A DNA stretch of 64,000 bases from Pseudideonella sakaiensis (GTDB taxonomy: Bacteria; Pseudomonadota; Gammaproteobacteria; Burkholderiales; Burkholderiaceae_C). The position numbers and the translations under genes are program-made. Every line of letters starts with the position of its first letter. Within the stretch, counting starts at the first letter, position 1. Shown piece by piece: positions 8,319 through 19,011 of this stretch. The notes under the pieces are model-generated. The model had not been told where the DNA came from and did no database searches. It was given only the letters and a program-made list of their open reading frames with translations. The stretch is from assembly GCF_001293525.1 (NCBI RefSeq), contig NZ_BBYR01000044.1, positions 18,645-82,644 of the forward strand. Direction: 5' to 3'.

Positions 8319-8867
8319 TCAGGCGTCCGCGGGCGCCACGGCCTCCACCCACACCGCGTCGCCCACCCGGATCCAGCCGCCCGCGAGCACCCGCGCGGTG
8401 ACGCCGCCATGCCCGCGCATCGCATTGAAGCCGCCCGGGCCGAGCCGCCGCTCCATCGCGGAGCAGGGGTCGCAGGGGCCGGTCAGCGCCAGCTGCACGC
8501 GCTCGCCGATGCGCAGCACGAGCGGCCGGTCGGCGAACAGCGCCCGGGCACCCAGCAGGTTCAGCCCCGAGACCACGAGGTTGCGCCGCAGGTCGGCAGC
8601 GGGCGGCGCCCGACCCTCGGCCGACCAGGCGCCGATCAGCGGCAGGTGCTCGGCCTGGATCAGCGTGACCTGGCGCTTGCCGCCGCCCGCGCGGCCGCCG
8701 GCGGCGCTGCGGTCGCCGAGCAGGCCCCGGCCGGCGACGGCCTCGGCGGCCTCGACCGCGTGCGCCGCCTCGCCGCGGGCGGGCCGCAGCAGGATGGCCT
8801 CGACGCGGCCGGGCCGGGCCGTGCGCACGGACAGCTCGCGCAGCGTCGCCGCGCTCGGCGGCGTCAT
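8319..8867 (-). CDS. MOSC domain protein
   Basis: A 182-residue protein of the MOSC family (C-terminal domain of molybdenum-cofactor sulfurase and the YiiM group). It has the conserved GRGLLGDR segment, the RRNLVVSG motif and the cysteine-containing LTGPCDPC near residue 138, where the proposed catalytic cysteine of YiiM-like proteins sits. MOSC proteins bind or transfer sulfur or reduce N-hydroxylated compounds with molybdenum cofactor. Its ATG overlaps the stop of the outer membrane factor gene by four bases (ATGA), so it is the last cistron of the efflux operon. A link to detoxification of nitrogenous compounds would fit, but this is only inferred from position. Confidence 0.85.
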   Translation of the reverse strand: MTPPSAATLRELSVRTARPGRVEAILLRPARGEAAHAVEAAEAVAGRGLLGDRSAAGGRAGGGKRQVTLIQAEHLPLIGAWSAEGRAPPAADLRRNLVVSGLNLLGARALFADRPLVLRIGERVQLALTGPCDPCSAMERRLGPGGFNAMRGHGGVTARVLAGGWIRVGDAVWVEAVAPADA

Positions 8868-10360
8868 GCGGGCGCCCCGTCGTCGCGCCAGCCGCCGCCC
8901 AGCGCCTGCACCAGCCCGACGGCGTTGGTCTGCAGGTCGGCCTGCAGCTGCACCAGCGCACGGCGGGCCGACAGCGCGCTGGTCTGGGCCGTGACGACAT
9001 CGCCGTAGCCGACCTGGCCGGCGCGGTAGCGGTTCAGCACCTGCTGCTCGGTCAGGTCGGCCGCGGCGGAGGCCTGGCGCCGCAGCGCGAGCTGGTCGTT
9101 CAGCGCACGCCGCGTGCTGAGGCGGTCCTCGACGTCCTGGAACGCGGCCAGCACGGTCTGCCGGTAGCTGGCCACGGTGGCCTCGCGGCCGGCCTGCGCG
9201 CCGCGCAGCGCGGCGTCGAGCGCGCCGCCGTCGAACAGAGTCTGGGCCAGCGAGAGCCCGAGCGACCACAAGGTATGCGACGCGCTGAACAGATCGGCCA
9301 GGCGGCTCGCGCTGCCGCCGGCGGAAGCGCTGAGCGAGAGGCTGGGGTAGTAGGCGCTGCGCGCGATGCCGATCTGCGCGTTCGCCGCCTCGACGGCGCG
9401 CTGCGCGGCGGCGATGTCCGGCCGGCGTTCCAGCAGCTGCGAGGGCAGCAGGCCGGGCACCTCCGGCACGCGCTGCGTCCACGCGGCCGGCGCGAGCGTG
9501 AAGTCGGCCGGCGCGCGGCCCAGCAGCACCGCGATCGCATGCTCGAGCTGCTGCCGCTGCGCGACCAGCGAGGCCAGGTCGGCGCGTGCATTGGCGAGCT
9601 GGGTCTCGGCCTGCAGCACGTCGGTGCGTGCGGCCAGGCCAGCCTCGTAGCGGTTGCGGGCGATCTGCTGGCTGCGTTCGTAGCCCTCCACGGTGGCGCG
9701 CAGCAGCGCCAGCTCCGCGTCGGCGCCGCGCAGCGCGAAGTAGTTGCTGGCGAGAGCCGCCTGGGCGGACAGCGTGGCGTTCGCCAGGTCGGCGGCGCTG
9801 GCCCCGGCGTTCGCGCGGGCCTGTGCGACGCCGGCCGCGAGGCGGCCCCAGAGGTCGGGCTCCCACGCGGCGTTCAGCGTCGCGCGCAGCGCGGTGGCGC
9901 CGTCGCCGCCGCTGCCGCTGCCGCTGCGCGTCGCGCCGGCGGTGGCGCCGAGGCTCGGGCGCTGGCCCGCGCGCTGGCCATCGACCAGCGCCTGCGCCTG
10001 CGCATAGCGCGCGACGGCGGCCGCGATGCCCTGGTTCGACACCTCGACCTGCGGCAGCAGGCCGTTCAGCGTCGCGTCGCCGAAGGCCTCCCACCAGGGG
10101 CCGCGCGGCGCTTCGTCGGCCGGCCGGGCGACCGTCCAGCCCGGCGTGGCCGGCGCTTCCTTGAAGCGGTCCGCGCCGATCGCGAGGGTCGCCCGGCCCG
10201 TCGGCGCCGGGCTGGCGCAGCCGGCCAGCGCGAGCACGGCGGCCAGCGCGAGCGCCGACGGCAGCGGCCACGCGCGAGCGCGTGCCGGGCGGGCCGGGGC
10301 GCCCTGGGGCGCGATGGGGGAGCGAAGGGCGGCGGGGTGCAGGTTCACGACAGGACTCAT
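8864..10360 (-). CDS. NodT-family outer membrane efflux lipoprotein
   Basis: A 498-residue outer membrane factor for an RND pump. After an arginine-rich N-terminus, a hydrophobic stretch ends in the lipobox LALAGC with the acylated Cys at 48. The body shows the two internal repeats of TolC/OprM proteins, including WWEAFGD, then AWEPDLWG and a second NRYEAG/NRYRAG pair. With the two pumps and adaptor it would complete a tripartite exporter spanning both membranes. Start and stop overlap its neighbours by four bases each (ATGA), giving tight translational coupling. The long positively charged segment before the signal peptide (about 33 residues) is unusual; a start nearer the hydrophobic core is possible, but the overlap supports this one. 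Confidence 0.92.
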   Translation of the reverse strand: MSPVVNLHPAALRSPIAPQGAPARPARARAWPLPSALALAAVLALAGCASPAPTGRATLAIGADRFKEAPATPGWTVARPADEAPRGPWWEAFGDATLNGLLPQVEVSNQGIAAAVARYAQAQALVDGQRAGQRPSLGATAGATRSGSGSGGDGATALRATLNAAWEPDLWGRLAAGVAQARANAGASAADLANATLSAQAALASNYFALRGADAELALLRATVEGYERSQQIARNRYEAGLAARTDVLQAETQLANARADLASLVAQRQQLEHAIAVLLGRAPADFTLAPAAWTQRVPEVPGLLPSQLLERRPDIAAAQRAVEAANAQIGIARSAYYPSLSLSASAGGSASRLADLFSASHTLWSLGLSLAQTLFDGGALDAALRGAQAGREATVASYRQTVLAAFQDVEDRLSTRRALNDQLALRRQASAAADLTEQQVLNRYRAGQVGYGDVVTAQTSALSARRALVQLQADLQTNAVGLVQALGGGWRDDGAPA

Positions 10361-13300
10361 CCGACTCGGGCGAGGTGGCGTTCGTCGGGGGCCCGGCGGC
10401 GCAGGCCGTCGAGCAGCACGTAGACGACCGGGGTGGTCAGCAGCGTCAGCAGCTGGCTGGCGACCAGGCCGCCGATGATGGCGATGCCCAGCGGCTGGCG
10501 CAGCTCGGCGCCCTCGCCGAAGCCGATCGCCAGCGGCACCGCGCCGAGCCCTGCGGCCAGCGTGGTCATCAGGATCGGGCGGAAGCGCAGCAGGCAGGCC
10601 TCGCGCACCGCGCTGACCGCATCCAGCCCGCGCGCGCGTTCGGCCTCGAGCGCGAAGTCGATGATCATGATCGCGTTCTTCTTCACCACGCCGATCAGCA
10701 GGAACACGCCGATCAGCGCGATCACCGAGAACTCCATGCGCAGGATCAGCAGCGCGAGCACCGCACCCACGCCGGCCGAGGGCAGCGTGGACAGCACGGT
10801 GACGGGGTGGATCAGGCTCTCGTAGAGCACCCCCAGCACCAGGTAGATGACCACCAGCGCGCCGAGGATCAGCCACAGCTGCTGGCCCTGCGAGCTCTGG
10901 AAGCTCTGCGCGGTGCCGCCGAAGGCGCCGCGCACGTTGATCGGCAGCGCGATCGCCGCCTCGGCCTCGCGCACCGCCTGCTGCGCCTCGCCCAGCGACA
11001 CGCCGTCGGCCAGGTTGAACGAGACCGTGGTCGACAGCTCGCCGCCGTCGTGCTGCACCGAGACCGCGGCCGCGTTCTCGCGGAAGCGGGCGATGGTCGA
11101 CAGCGGCACCATGGTGTTGGCCGTGCTGCTCAACGCCGACGCGGTGGACGCGTCGCGCTGGCCCGGGTTGGCCGAGCTGCCGGCCGCCGCGCCCGGCGCG
11201 CGCGCCGGCACCATCACGTCGTTCAGCGCCGTGGGCCCGCGGGTGTAGCGCGGCGCCCACTCCAGGATCACGCGGTACTGGTTGACGTCGCTGTAGATCG
11301 TGCTGACGGCGCGCTGGCCGAAGGCGTCGTACAGCGCGTTGTCGATGTCGGCCGCGGTGATGCCGAAGCGCGCCGCGCTGTCCTTGTCGATCTCGACGAA
11401 GTTCTCGACGCCGTTGTCGGTCTGGTCGGTGTTGACGTCGGTCAGCCGCGGGTCGGTCTTCAGCGCCTCGGCGAGTTTCAGCGCCGCGGCCCGCAGGTCC
11501 TCCAGGCGGTCGCTCTTCAGCGTGTACTGGATGCTCGCGTTCGCGCTGCGGCCGCCGGCGCGCAGGATCTGCACCGGGTTCAGGAAGATGCGCAGCCCGG
11601 TGACCTGCGACAGCTGCGGGCGCAGCCGGTTGATCACCGCCAGCGCGCCCTCGCCGCGCTCGGCCAGCGGCTTCAGGTTGACGAACAGGAAGCCGCCGCC
11701 GGCGCGGCTGCCGCCGGTGAAGGCGACCACGGTGTCGACCGCGCGGTCGTGCCGGATGATCGCCACCACCTCGCGCATCTTGTTGCCCAGGGCCTGGGTC
11801 GAGATGCTCTGGTCGGCCGAGATGCCGCCGTTGATCTGGCCGGTGTCCTGCTGCGGGAAGAAGCCCTTGGGCACGTGCACGAACAGGTAGACGTTCATGC
11901 CGACCACGGTGGCGAGGATCAGCATCACCAGCGCCTTGCTGGCCAGCGCCCAGTCGAGCGAGCGGGCATAGCAGCGCAGCACGAAACCCCAGACCGCCGC
12001 GCCGCCGCGCGCCAGCCAGCCGCGCCGGCGCGGCGCGGCCGCCGGGCGCGACTTCAGCAGCCAGGCGCACATCATCGGCGTGGTGGTCAGCGACACCACC
12101 AGCGAGATCATCACCGCCGCCGACAGCGTGACCGCGAACTCGCGGAACAGCCGCCCGATCTGCCCGTCCATGAACAGCAGCGGGATGAACACCGCCACCA
12201 GCGAGAGGCTGATCGACAGCACCGTGAAGCCGACCTCGCGCGCGCCCAGCAGCGCGGCGGCCATGCGGTCCATGCCGTCCTCGATGTGGCGCGCGGTGTT
12301 CTCCAGCACCACGATCGCATCGTCGACGACGAAGCCGGTGGCCACGGTCAGCGCCATCAGGCTGAGGTTGTTCAGGCTGTAGCCGAGCAGCCACATCACG
12401 CCGAAGGTGGCCAGCAGCGAGGCCACCGTCGCGACGGCCGGCACCAGGGTGGCGCGCAGGCTGCCGAGGAAGAGCCCCACCACCAGCACCACCAGCACCA
12501 CCGCCACGACCAGCGTCAGCTCGACCTCGGCCAGCGAGGCGCGGATCGAGTTGGTGCTGTCGGACGCCACCTGCAGGTCGATGTCGGCCGGCAGCGCGGC
12601 CTGCAGCTCCGGCACCACCGCGCGCACCGCGTCGACGGTCTCGATGATGTTGGCGCCGGGCTGGCGCGTCACCAGCACGATCACCGCCGGCTGGCCGTTG
12701 AACAGGCCCAGCGTGCGGGTGTTCTCGACGCCGTCGATCACCCGCGCGATGTCCGACAGCCGCACCGCCGCGTCGTTGCGCCAGGCCACCACGAGGCGGC
12801 CGAACTCCGCCGCGTCGCGCGCCGGCCGCGGCGTGTAGACCTGCAGCGCGCGCTCGTCGCCCTGCAGGATGCCCTGCGGCCGGTTCGCGTTCGCGGCCTG
12901 CAGCGCCGCGCGCACCTCGGCGCTGGTGATGCCGTAGCGCTGCATCGCGAAAGGCTCGAGCTCGATGCGCACCGCCGGCAGCGAGCCGCCGCCGATCTCC
13001 ACGTCGCCGACGCCCGCCACCTGGGCCACGCGCTGGCTGACGATGTTCGACACCGCGTCGTAGATCTGGCCCGGCGTGCGCGTCTTCGAGGTCAGCGCGA
13101 GGATGATCACCGGCGCGTCGGCCGGGTTCATCTTGCGGTAGGTCGGGTTGCTGCGCAGCGAGGCCGGCAGGTCCGCGCGGGCGGCATTGATCGCCGCCTG
13201 CACCTCGCGCGCGGCGCCGTCGATCGGCTTGCTCAGGTCGAACTGCAGCGTGACGCGGCTCGAGCCGGTGCTGCTGTTCGAGGTCATCTCGTTGACGCCG

Positions 13301-13524
13301 GCGATGGTGCCGAGCCGCCGCTCCAGCGGCGTGGCCACGCTGGAGGCCATCACCTGCGGGCTCGCACCGGGCAGGCTGGCCGACACCGAGATGGTGGGAA
13401 AGTCCACCTGCGGCAGCGGCGCGACCGGCAGCGCGAAGAAGGCCGCGATGCCGGCCAGCGCGATGCCCACGGTCAGCAGCACGGTGGCCACCGGCCGCTC
13501 GATGAAGGGGCGCGACAGGTTCAT
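10357..13524 (-). CDS. mdtC: RND multidrug efflux inner-membrane pump, MdtC-type
   Basis: A 1055-residue protein of the usual RND length. It opens with the family N-terminus [15 protein letters not shown], and the first large periplasmic loop follows ([27 protein letters not shown]). The transmembrane proton-relay helix contains [13 protein letters not shown] with the paired aspartates. It is the second of two consecutive RND pumps on the minus strand, the arrangement of MdtBC, in which two different subunits form a heterotrimer. The gene begins four bases inside the end of the preceding pump gene. MdtABC-type systems export bile salts, novobiocin and similar amphiphiles, and some relatives export siderophores; this one's substrate is unknown. 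Confidence 0.93.
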   Translation of the reverse strand: MNLSRPFIERPVATVLLTVGIALAGIAAFFALPVAPLPQVDFPTISVSASLPGASPQVMASSVATPLERRLGTIAGVNEMTSNSSTGSSRVTLQFDLSKPIDGAAREVQAAINAARADLPASLRSNPTYRKMNPADAPVIILALTSKTRTPGQIYDAVSNIVSQRVAQVAGVGDVEIGGGSLPAVRIELEPFAMQRYGITSAEVRAALQAANANRPQGILQGDERALQVYTPRPARDAAEFGRLVVAWRNDAAVRLSDIARVIDGVENTRTLGLFNGQPAVIVLVTRQPGANIIETVDAVRAVVPELQAALPADIDLQVASDSTNSIRASLAEVELTLVVAVVLVVLVVGLFLGSLRATLVPAVATVASLLATFGVMWLLGYSLNNLSLMALTVATGFVVDDAIVVLENTARHIEDGMDRMAAALLGAREVGFTVLSISLSLVAVFIPLLFMDGQIGRLFREFAVTLSAAVMISLVVSLTTTPMMCAWLLKSRPAAAPRRRGWLARGGAAVWGFVLRCYARSLDWALASKALVMLILATVVGMNVYLFVHVPKGFFPQQDTGQINGGISADQSISTQALGNKMREVVAIIRHDRAVDTVVAFTGGSRAGGGFLFVNLKPLAERGEGALAVINRLRPQLSQVTGLRIFLNPVQILRAGGRSANASIQYTLKSDRLEDLRAAALKLAEALKTDPRLTDVNTDQTDNGVENFVEIDKDSAARFGITAADIDNALYDAFGQRAVSTIYSDVNQYRVILEWAPRYTRGPTALNDVMVPARAPGAAAGSSANPGQRDASTASALSSTANTMVPLSTIARFRENAAAVSVQHDGGELSTTVSFNLADGVSLGEAQQAVREAEAAIALPINVRGAFGGTAQSFQSSQGQQLWLILGALVVIYLVLGVLYESLIHPVTVLSTLPSAGVGAVLALLILRMEFSVIALIGVFLLIGVVKKNAIMIIDFALEAERARGLDAVSAVREACLLRFRPILMTTLAAGLGAVPLAIGFGEGAELRQPLGIAIIGGLVASQLLTLLTTPVVYVLLDGLRRRAPDERHLARVG

Positions 13525-16500
13525 GCCGCGTGCCCGCCGGTGGCCGGGCCGCCGGGTGCCGCCGCCGCGTCCGCGCCGTGCTCCCCGCGGCGCAGGCGCC
13601 GGCCGAGGCGGTCGAAGGCGAGGTAGATCACCGGCGTGGTGAACAGGGTCAGCAGCTGGCTCAGCACCAGCCCGCCGAAAATCGCCAGGCCGAGCGGCCG
13701 GCGCAGCTCGGCGCCGTCGCCCCAGCCGAACATCAGCGGCAGCGCCGAGCCCAGCGCCGCCAGCGTCGTCATCAGGATCGGCCGGAAGCGCATCAGCGCC
13801 GCCTGGCGGATCGCCTCGTGCGGCGTGCAGCCCTCGTGGCGCTCGGCATCGATCGCGAAGTCGATCATCATGATCGCGTTCTTCTTCACGATGCCGATCA
13901 GCAGGATGATGCCGATGATGCCGATCACCCCCAGGTCGTTGCCGCCCAGCATCAGCGCCAAGAGCGCGCCGACCCCCGCCGACGGCAGCGTGGACAGGAT
14001 GGTCAGCGGGTGCACGTAGCTCTCGTAGAGCACCCCCAGCACGATGTAGACGCAGACCACCGCCGCCAGGATCAGCCACAGCTGGTTGCTCAGCGAGCGC
14101 TCGTAGGCGCCGCCGGCCCCGAGGAAGGCCAGGCTGACGCTGGCCGGGAAGGCGCCGTCGGCGCGCGCCTGGGCCGCGGCGGCGCGGATCGCATCCACCG
14201 CCTCGCCCAGCGCGACGCCCGGCGCGGTGTCGAAGCCGACGGTGGTGGCCGGGAACTGCGCCACCCGCGTCACCTGCAGCGGCGCCGGGCGCTCGCGCAC
14301 GGTGGCGATGGCCGCCAGCGGCGTGCTGGCGCCGCTGGCGGTGCGCAGCCGCAGCTGGCCCAGGGTCTCCGGCGAGGCCAGCGCGCCGGGCTGGGCCTCG
14401 AGGATGACCCGGTACTGGTTGGTCTCGGTGAAGATGGTCGAGACGATGCGCTGGCCAAACGCGCTGTAGAGCGCGTCGTCGATCGCGCTGGCCGTCACGC
14501 CGAGGCGGGCGGCGGTGTCGCGGTCCACGTCGACGTAGGCCGACACGCCGGTGGCGCCGGCGTCGGTCGTCACGTGGCGCAGCTGCGGCAGCGTGCGCAG
14601 CCGCTGCACCAGCGCCTGCGCGGCGCGCTCGACGCTGGGCGTGTCCGCGCCTTCCAGCGAGACGCGGAACTCGGTCGGGCCGGTCTCGGCGTCGATCGTC
14701 AGGTCCTGCGTCGGCTGCAGGTGCAGCGTGACGCCGGGCACCTGGGCCACGCGCTCGCGCAGGCGCTGCATCACGAGCGGCTGTGCATCGCGCTCGCGCT
14801 GCAGGTTGATCAGCAGCCGCCCGGTGTGCAGCATGGTGTTGTTGGCCGCATCGACGCCGACGAAGGAGGCCACCGACGCGACCGACGGGTCCGCCAGCAG
14901 GGCCTCGGCGGCCTGGATCTGCAGGCCGCGCATGCGCTCGTAGGACACGCCCTGGGCGGCGTCCAGGCGGGCCTGCAGCTGGCCGGTGTCCTGGGTCGGG
15001 AACAGGCCCTTGGGGATCACGAGGTAGAGCAGCACCGTCAGCGCGAGCGTGGCCAGCGCGACCAGCAGCGTCAGCGCCTGGTGCGCCAGCACGCGGTCCA
15101 GCCAGACCGCGTAGCCGGCCACCACGCGGTCGAAGAAGCGCTGGATCGCGGCGCCGAAGCGCCCCGGGCCGCGCGCGTGCACGTCGCCCAGCCAGCGCGC
15201 CGACATCATCGGCACCAGCGTCAGCGAGACCACCGCCGAGATCAGGATGGTGATCGCCAGCGTCACCGCGAACTCGCGGAACAGCCGGCCCACCACGTCG
15301 CCCATGAACAGCAGCGGGATCAGCACCGCGATCAGCGAGACCGTCAGCGAGATGATGGTGAAGCCGATCTGGCGCGCGCCCTTCAGCGCCGCGGCCATCG
15401 GCGCCTCGCCGGCCTCGATGTGGCGCGTGATGTTCTCCAGCATCACGATCGCGTCGTCGACCACGAAGCCGGTGGCGATGGTCAGCGCCATCAGGCTCAG
15501 GTTGTTCAGGCTGTAGCCGAGCAGGTACATCACGCCGCAGCTGCCGATCAGCGAGATCGGCACCGCCAGGCTGGCGATCGCGGTGGCGCGCGCGCTGTGC
15601 AGGAAGAAGAAGATCACCAGCACGACCATCAGCACCGCCAGCGCCAGCTCCATCTGCACGTGCTCGACCGACGCGCGGATGCCGGTGGTGCGGTCGCTCA
15701 GCACGGACACCTCCAGCGCGGCCGGCAGCTGGGCCTGCAGCCCGGGCAGCGCGGCCTGGATCGCATCCACGGTGCGGATCACGTTGGCGCCGGGCTGGCG
15801 CTGCACGTTCAGCACGATCGCCGGCCGCAGCTGGGCGCGCGCGCCGTCGGCACAGGCGCCGGCGCCGGCCCGCGCGGCCGAGGCCGCGCCGCCGGCGGGG
15901 CAGAGCGTGCCGGCCCAGGCGCCGAGCTGGGTGTTCTCGGCGCTGTCGACCACCCGCGCCACCTCGGACAGGCGCACCGGTGCGCCGTTCTTCCACGTCA
16001 CCACCAGGCGGCGGTAGTCCTCCACCGTCAGCAGCTGGTCGTTGGCATTGATGCTGTAGCCGCGCGTCGCGCCGTCGAAGCTGCCCTTCGCGCTGTTGGC
16101 ATTGGCGGCGGCGATCGCGCTGCGCAGCGTGTCGATGCCGATGCCCTTGGCCGCCAGCGCCTGGGTGTCGGCCTGGATGCGCACCGCCGGGCGCTGCCCG
16201 CCGGCCAGCGTGACCTGGCCGACGCCCGAGACCTGGCTGATCTTCTGCGCCAGCCGGGTGTTGACGATGTTCTGCACCTCGGTCAGCGGCAGCGTGTCGG
16301 AGGTGATCGCCAGCGTCAGCACCGGCGCGTCTGCCGGGTTGACCTTGGCGTAGACCGGCGGCGCCGGCAGGTCCGCCGGCAGGCTGGAGCCGGCCGCGTT
16401 GATCGCCGCCTGCACCTCCTGCTCGGCCACGTCCAGGGTCTCGGTCAGGTCGAACTGCAGCGTGACGAGCGACACGCCGGCGGCGCTGGTCGAGCTCATG

Positions 16501-16736
16501 CGCGCGAGACCGGCCATCTGGCCGAACTGCCGCTCCAGCGGCGCGCTCACGGTGCGGCTCATCACCTCGGGGCTGGCGCCGGGGTAGAGCGTCTGCACCT
16601 GGATGGTCGGGTAATCGACCTCGGGCAGCGCCGACAGCGGCAGCAGCCGGAAGCCGACCAGGCCGGCCAGCACGATCGCCAGCATCAGCAGCCCGGTGGC
16701 GACCGGGCGCTCGATGAAGAGCCGCGACGGGTTCAT
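13521..16736 (-). CDS. mdtB: RND multidrug efflux inner-membrane pump, MdtB-type, with an inserted periplasmic segment
   Basis: A 1071-residue RND transporter with the N-terminus [19 protein letters not shown], porter motifs ([32 protein letters not shown]) and proton-relay helix [17 protein letters not shown]. Between ENTQLGAWA and [15 protein letters not shown], where relatives have only a few residues, there is an extra Gly/Ala-rich segment of about 29 residues (about 276-304) containing two cysteines. It lies in the periplasmic porter domain. The gene overlaps both the adaptor gene upstream and the second pump downstream by four bases. Partnership with the MdtC-type pump as a heterotrimer is known for the family and inferred here. 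Confidence 0.93.
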   Translation of the reverse strand: MNPSRLFIERPVATGLLMLAIVLAGLVGFRLLPLSALPEVDYPTIQVQTLYPGASPEVMSRTVSAPLERQFGQMAGLARMSSTSAAGVSLVTLQFDLTETLDVAEQEVQAAINAAGSSLPADLPAPPVYAKVNPADAPVLTLAITSDTLPLTEVQNIVNTRLAQKISQVSGVGQVTLAGGQRPAVRIQADTQALAAKGIGIDTLRSAIAAANANSAKGSFDGATRGYSINANDQLLTVEDYRRLVVTWKNGAPVRLSEVARVVDSAENTQLGAWAGTLCPAGGAASAARAGAGACADGARAQLRPAIVLNVQRQPGANVIRTVDAIQAALPGLQAQLPAALEVSVLSDRTTGIRASVEHVQMELALAVLMVVLVIFFFLHSARATAIASLAVPISLIGSCGVMYLLGYSLNNLSLMALTIATGFVVDDAIVMLENITRHIEAGEAPMAAALKGARQIGFTIISLTVSLIAVLIPLLFMGDVVGRLFREFAVTLAITILISAVVSLTLVPMMSARWLGDVHARGPGRFGAAIQRFFDRVVAGYAVWLDRVLAHQALTLLVALATLALTVLLYLVIPKGLFPTQDTGQLQARLDAAQGVSYERMRGLQIQAAEALLADPSVASVASFVGVDAANNTMLHTGRLLINLQRERDAQPLVMQRLRERVAQVPGVTLHLQPTQDLTIDAETGPTEFRVSLEGADTPSVERAAQALVQRLRTLPQLRHVTTDAGATGVSAYVDVDRDTAARLGVTASAIDDALYSAFGQRIVSTIFTETNQYRVILEAQPGALASPETLGQLRLRTASGASTPLAAIATVRERPAPLQVTRVAQFPATTVGFDTAPGVALGEAVDAIRAAAAQARADGAFPASVSLAFLGAGGAYERSLSNQLWLILAAVVCVYIVLGVLYESYVHPLTILSTLPSAGVGALLALMLGGNDLGVIGIIGIILLIGIVKKNAIMMIDFAIDAERHEGCTPHEAIRQAALMRFRPILMTTLAALGSALPLMFGWGDGAELRRPLGLAIFGGLVLSQLLTLFTTPVIYLAFDRLGRRLRRGEHGADAAAAPGGPATGGHAA

Positions 16737-18187
16737 GCGCCGGCGCCGGAGGCCGCCCGCTCGCGGCGCGGACGGGCGCCGTCGCCGGCGCCCGAGGCGC
16801 CCCAGCCGGCCGGGCCGGCCGCCCCGGACGCGGCGCCCACCGGCGCCCCCGCGCCGCTGGCGGCCGCCGCGCCGGCCTCGCCGCGCCGGCGCCGCTCGCC
16901 GCCGCCGGGGCGCGAGGCGCCGCGGCCCGGGGACGACGCGGCATCGCCGCCCACCTGCACGCGCGCGCCGTCGCGCAGCCGGTCGGCGCCTTCGGTCACC
17001 ACCGGCTCGCCGGCCTCCAGCCCGCGCGTGATCACGACCAGCTCCGGCGTGGCCTGGCCGCGGCGCACCGGGCGCTGCGACACCGTGCGGTCGGGGTTCA
17101 GCACGTAGACGAAGTCGCCGTCGGCGCCGTTGCGCACCGCGGTCACCGGCACCACCACCGCGTCCTTCAGCGTGCGCAGCTCGAGCTGCACGTTGACGAA
17201 CTGGTTCGGGAACAGCCGGCCCTGCTCGTTCGCGAAGCGGGCCTTGGCCTTCACGGTGCCGGTGCTGGTGTCGACCAGGTTGTCCAGCGTCGAGAAGCGG
17301 CCCGCCTCGATCAGCGTGACCCGCGTGCGGTCCAGCGCCCGCGCCGGCAGCGGGCCGTCGGCCAGGCGCTGCATCACCTCCTGCACCTTGTCCTGCGGCA
17401 GCGTGAACTGCACGTCGATCGGCGCCACCTGCGTGATCACCGCGAGGCCGGTGGCGTCGTTGGCGGTGACGAGGTTGCCGGCATCCACCGTGCGCAGCCC
17501 GACGCGGCCGCTGATCGGCGCGACGATGCGGGTGTAGCCGAGGTTCAGCCGCGCCGTGCCCTCGTTCGCGCGGTCGGTCACGACCGTGCCCTCCAGCTGG
17601 CGCACCAGCGCCGCCTGGGTGTCCACGTCCTGGCGCGCGATCGAGTCCTGCGCCAGCAGCGTGCGGTAGCGCTGCAGCGTGAGCTTCGCGTTCTCCAGCT
17701 GGGCCTCGTCGCGCTGGCGGGCGCCGGTGGCCTGCATCAGCGCCATCTCGTAGGGCCGCGGGTCGATGGTGGCCAGCAGCTGGCCCTTCTTCACCAGCTC
17801 GCCTTCCTTGAACAGCACCTGCAGCAGCGGCCCCGAGACCTGCGGCCGCACCGTGACGGTGGCCATCGGCACCACGGTGCCCAGCGAGTCGAGCAGCACC
17901 GGCACGTCGGCGCGCCGCGCGGGCACGACGGCCACGGTGCTGCTCAGGCCGCCGCCTCGTCCGCCCGCTCCCCCCGGCCCGCCCGGCCCGCCACCCGGGC
18001 CGCCAGGCCCCGGGCCGCCGGCGCCGGGCGGACCGCCGGCCGGCGTCGCGGCGGGGCGGTGCGTCAAGGTCCACGCGAGCGCCAGCAGCGCGCCCAGCGC
18101 CAGCACCGCGACGAGGGTGCCGAGTCCTCGGCGGCGCGGTCGGCCGGGGGGCGGCGGCACGGAGGGGTCGGGGCGGGCAGCGGGCAT
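16733..18187 (-). CDS. mdtA: RND efflux periplasmic adaptor (membrane fusion protein), MdtA-type
   Basis: A 484-residue adaptor. A basic N-terminus and one membrane anchor ([20 protein letters not shown], about 22-41) are followed by a Pro/Gly-rich tether, then the lipoyl/barrel core: [34 protein letters not shown] and its mirror half [25 protein letters not shown] helical hairpin lies between ([23 protein letters not shown]). It is the first gene of the operon; ATG 18187 is preceded by GAAGAAG. The C-terminal 75 residues form a low-complexity Gly/Ala/Arg tail longer than in MdtA. The adaptor would link the two pump subunits to the outer membrane factor encoded downstream. Confidence 0.93.
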   Translation of the reverse strand: MPAARPDPSVPPPPGRPRRRGLGTLVAVLALGALLALAWTLTHRPAATPAGGPPGAGGPGPGGPGGGPGGPGGAGGRGGGLSSTVAVVPARRADVPVLLDSLGTVVPMATVTVRPQVSGPLLQVLFKEGELVKKGQLLATIDPRPYEMALMQATGARQRDEAQLENAKLTLQRYRTLLAQDSIARQDVDTQAALVRQLEGTVVTDRANEGTARLNLGYTRIVAPISGRVGLRTVDAGNLVTANDATGLAVITQVAPIDVQFTLPQDKVQEVMQRLADGPLPARALDRTRVTLIEAGRFSTLDNLVDTSTGTVKAKARFANEQGRLFPNQFVNVQLELRTLKDAVVVPVTAVRNGADGDFVYVLNPDRTVSQRPVRRGQATPELVVITRGLEAGEPVVTEGADRLRDGARVQVGGDAASSPGRGASRPGGGERRRRGEAGAAAASGAGAPVGAASGAAGPAGWGASGAGDGARPRRERAASGAGA

Positions 18188-18290
18188 GCGGGACTTCTTC
18201 GGCGCGGGCGGAGGGGGCCGGGCCGCGCGCCGCGCCGGAGGCGGGCGGGACGGCGGCGGGGCTGGGGACGGAACGGCTGGGAGCGTGACG

Positions 18291-18327
18291 CGCCGATGTA
18301 AAGCGCGGACACGCCGATTGTTAAGCG
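18291..18327 (-). promoter_or_regulatory. Tandem direct repeat upstream of the efflux operon, candidate response-regulator box
   Basis: Read on the minus strand, CGCTTAACAATCGGCG (18327-18312) and CGCTTTACATCGGCG (18305-18291) form a direct repeat with 22 bases between equivalent positions, two helical turns. CTTAACA/CTTTACA repeats resemble OmpR-family response-regulator sites. The pair lies about 105-140 bases before the first gene of the operon, in a stretch otherwise almost pure G+C. Confidence 0.5.
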
Positions 18328-18388
18328 GCGGTTGCCGGCCGCGGCGGCGGCGCGGCCGGCCAGCCCGGCCCGCGGCCCGGGCGGCGCC

Positions 18389-18709
18389 TCATCCGACGGG
18401 CGCGAGCAGCGCGTCGATCGCCTCGCGGTCGCGCGGGCGCACGACGCGGCCGGTCTCCTGGCCGTCGCGCAGCAGCACCAGCGTCGGCCACAGGCGCACG
18501 CCGTAGTGCCGACCGAGCGGGCGGCCGCGGCCGTCCTCGACCTTCAGGTGGCGCAGGGTGTCGCGGCCGGCCAGCGCCGCCTGGATCAGCGGCTGCGCGG
18601 CCGCGCACCACCCGCACCAGCCCGTGCCGAACTCCAGCAGGGTCCAGCCGGGCAGGTGCTCCACCTCGGCGAGGGCGGGCTCGGGGGCGGGGGATCCGGG
18701 ATCGGGCAT
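18389..18709 (-). CDS. Thioredoxin-fold protein (CGWC active site)
   Basis: A protein of about 106 residues with a single thioredoxin domain. The active site reads GTGWCGWCAAAQPL, and the cis-proline segment is RLWPTLVLLRDGQETGR. It is a reduced-cytosol type with no visible signal sequence. The start is uncertain: ATG 18709 precedes the domain by a short Pro-rich stretch, and the frame stays open to 18859 with further ATG codons at 18796 and 18859, none with a clear ribosome-binding site. The likely role is disulfide reduction or thiol redox buffering. It stands alone, about 200 bases upstream of the efflux operon on the same strand. Confidence 0.75.
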   Translation of the reverse strand: MPDPGSPAPEPALAEVEHLPGWTLLEFGTGWCGWCAAAQPLIQAALAGRDTLRHLKVEDGRGRPLGRHYGVRLWPTLVLLRDGQETGRVVRPRDREAIDALLAPVG

Positions 18710-19011
18710 CGGGGGGGCGGGTCGAGGCGGGGCGGGCTCGGGGTGCGGAAGGGCGTCGAAGCCGGGAGTATCGGCGCGCCGCGCGCCGGGCGCCATCGCA
18801 AGGGAAAAGGAAGGTCCCGGGGCGGTCCGGGGGCGGGCGGCTGCGGCCGCGCGGGGCAAGGGGCATGCCCGGCCCGCCGGCCCGCCGTGCCGCGCGTCCG
18901 CCGAGGCCGGCTGCGCCAGCGCCAGCCTGTGCGATGCTGCACGGCAGGGCGCCTCCCGATGCCGCGCGCCCGACCCGACCCCCCTGCATCGCCGACCGGC
19001 CCGAGCCCCGC
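18710..19011. other. Divergent intergenic stretch (about 300 bases)
   Basis: This gap lies between the thioredoxin gene (minus) and the thioesterase gene (plus). The thioredoxin frame may extend into it as far as 18859. I see no palindrome, RNA-like structure or clear promoter hexamers. A run of seven G at 18711-18717 marks the most skewed sequence. Confidence 0.4.

Noticed and set aside
16733..16950. Low-complexity Ala/Gly/Arg tail of the RND adaptor considered as a frameshift artefact
   Set aside because: Codon bias stays strong to the stop, and the stop makes the same ATGA overlap seen at the other operon junctions.
10282..17108. Very long plus-strand open frames opposite the RND operon
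   Set aside because: The translation is Gln/Arg/His-rich repeats without motifs, while the minus strand encodes complete RND proteins with exact overlaps.
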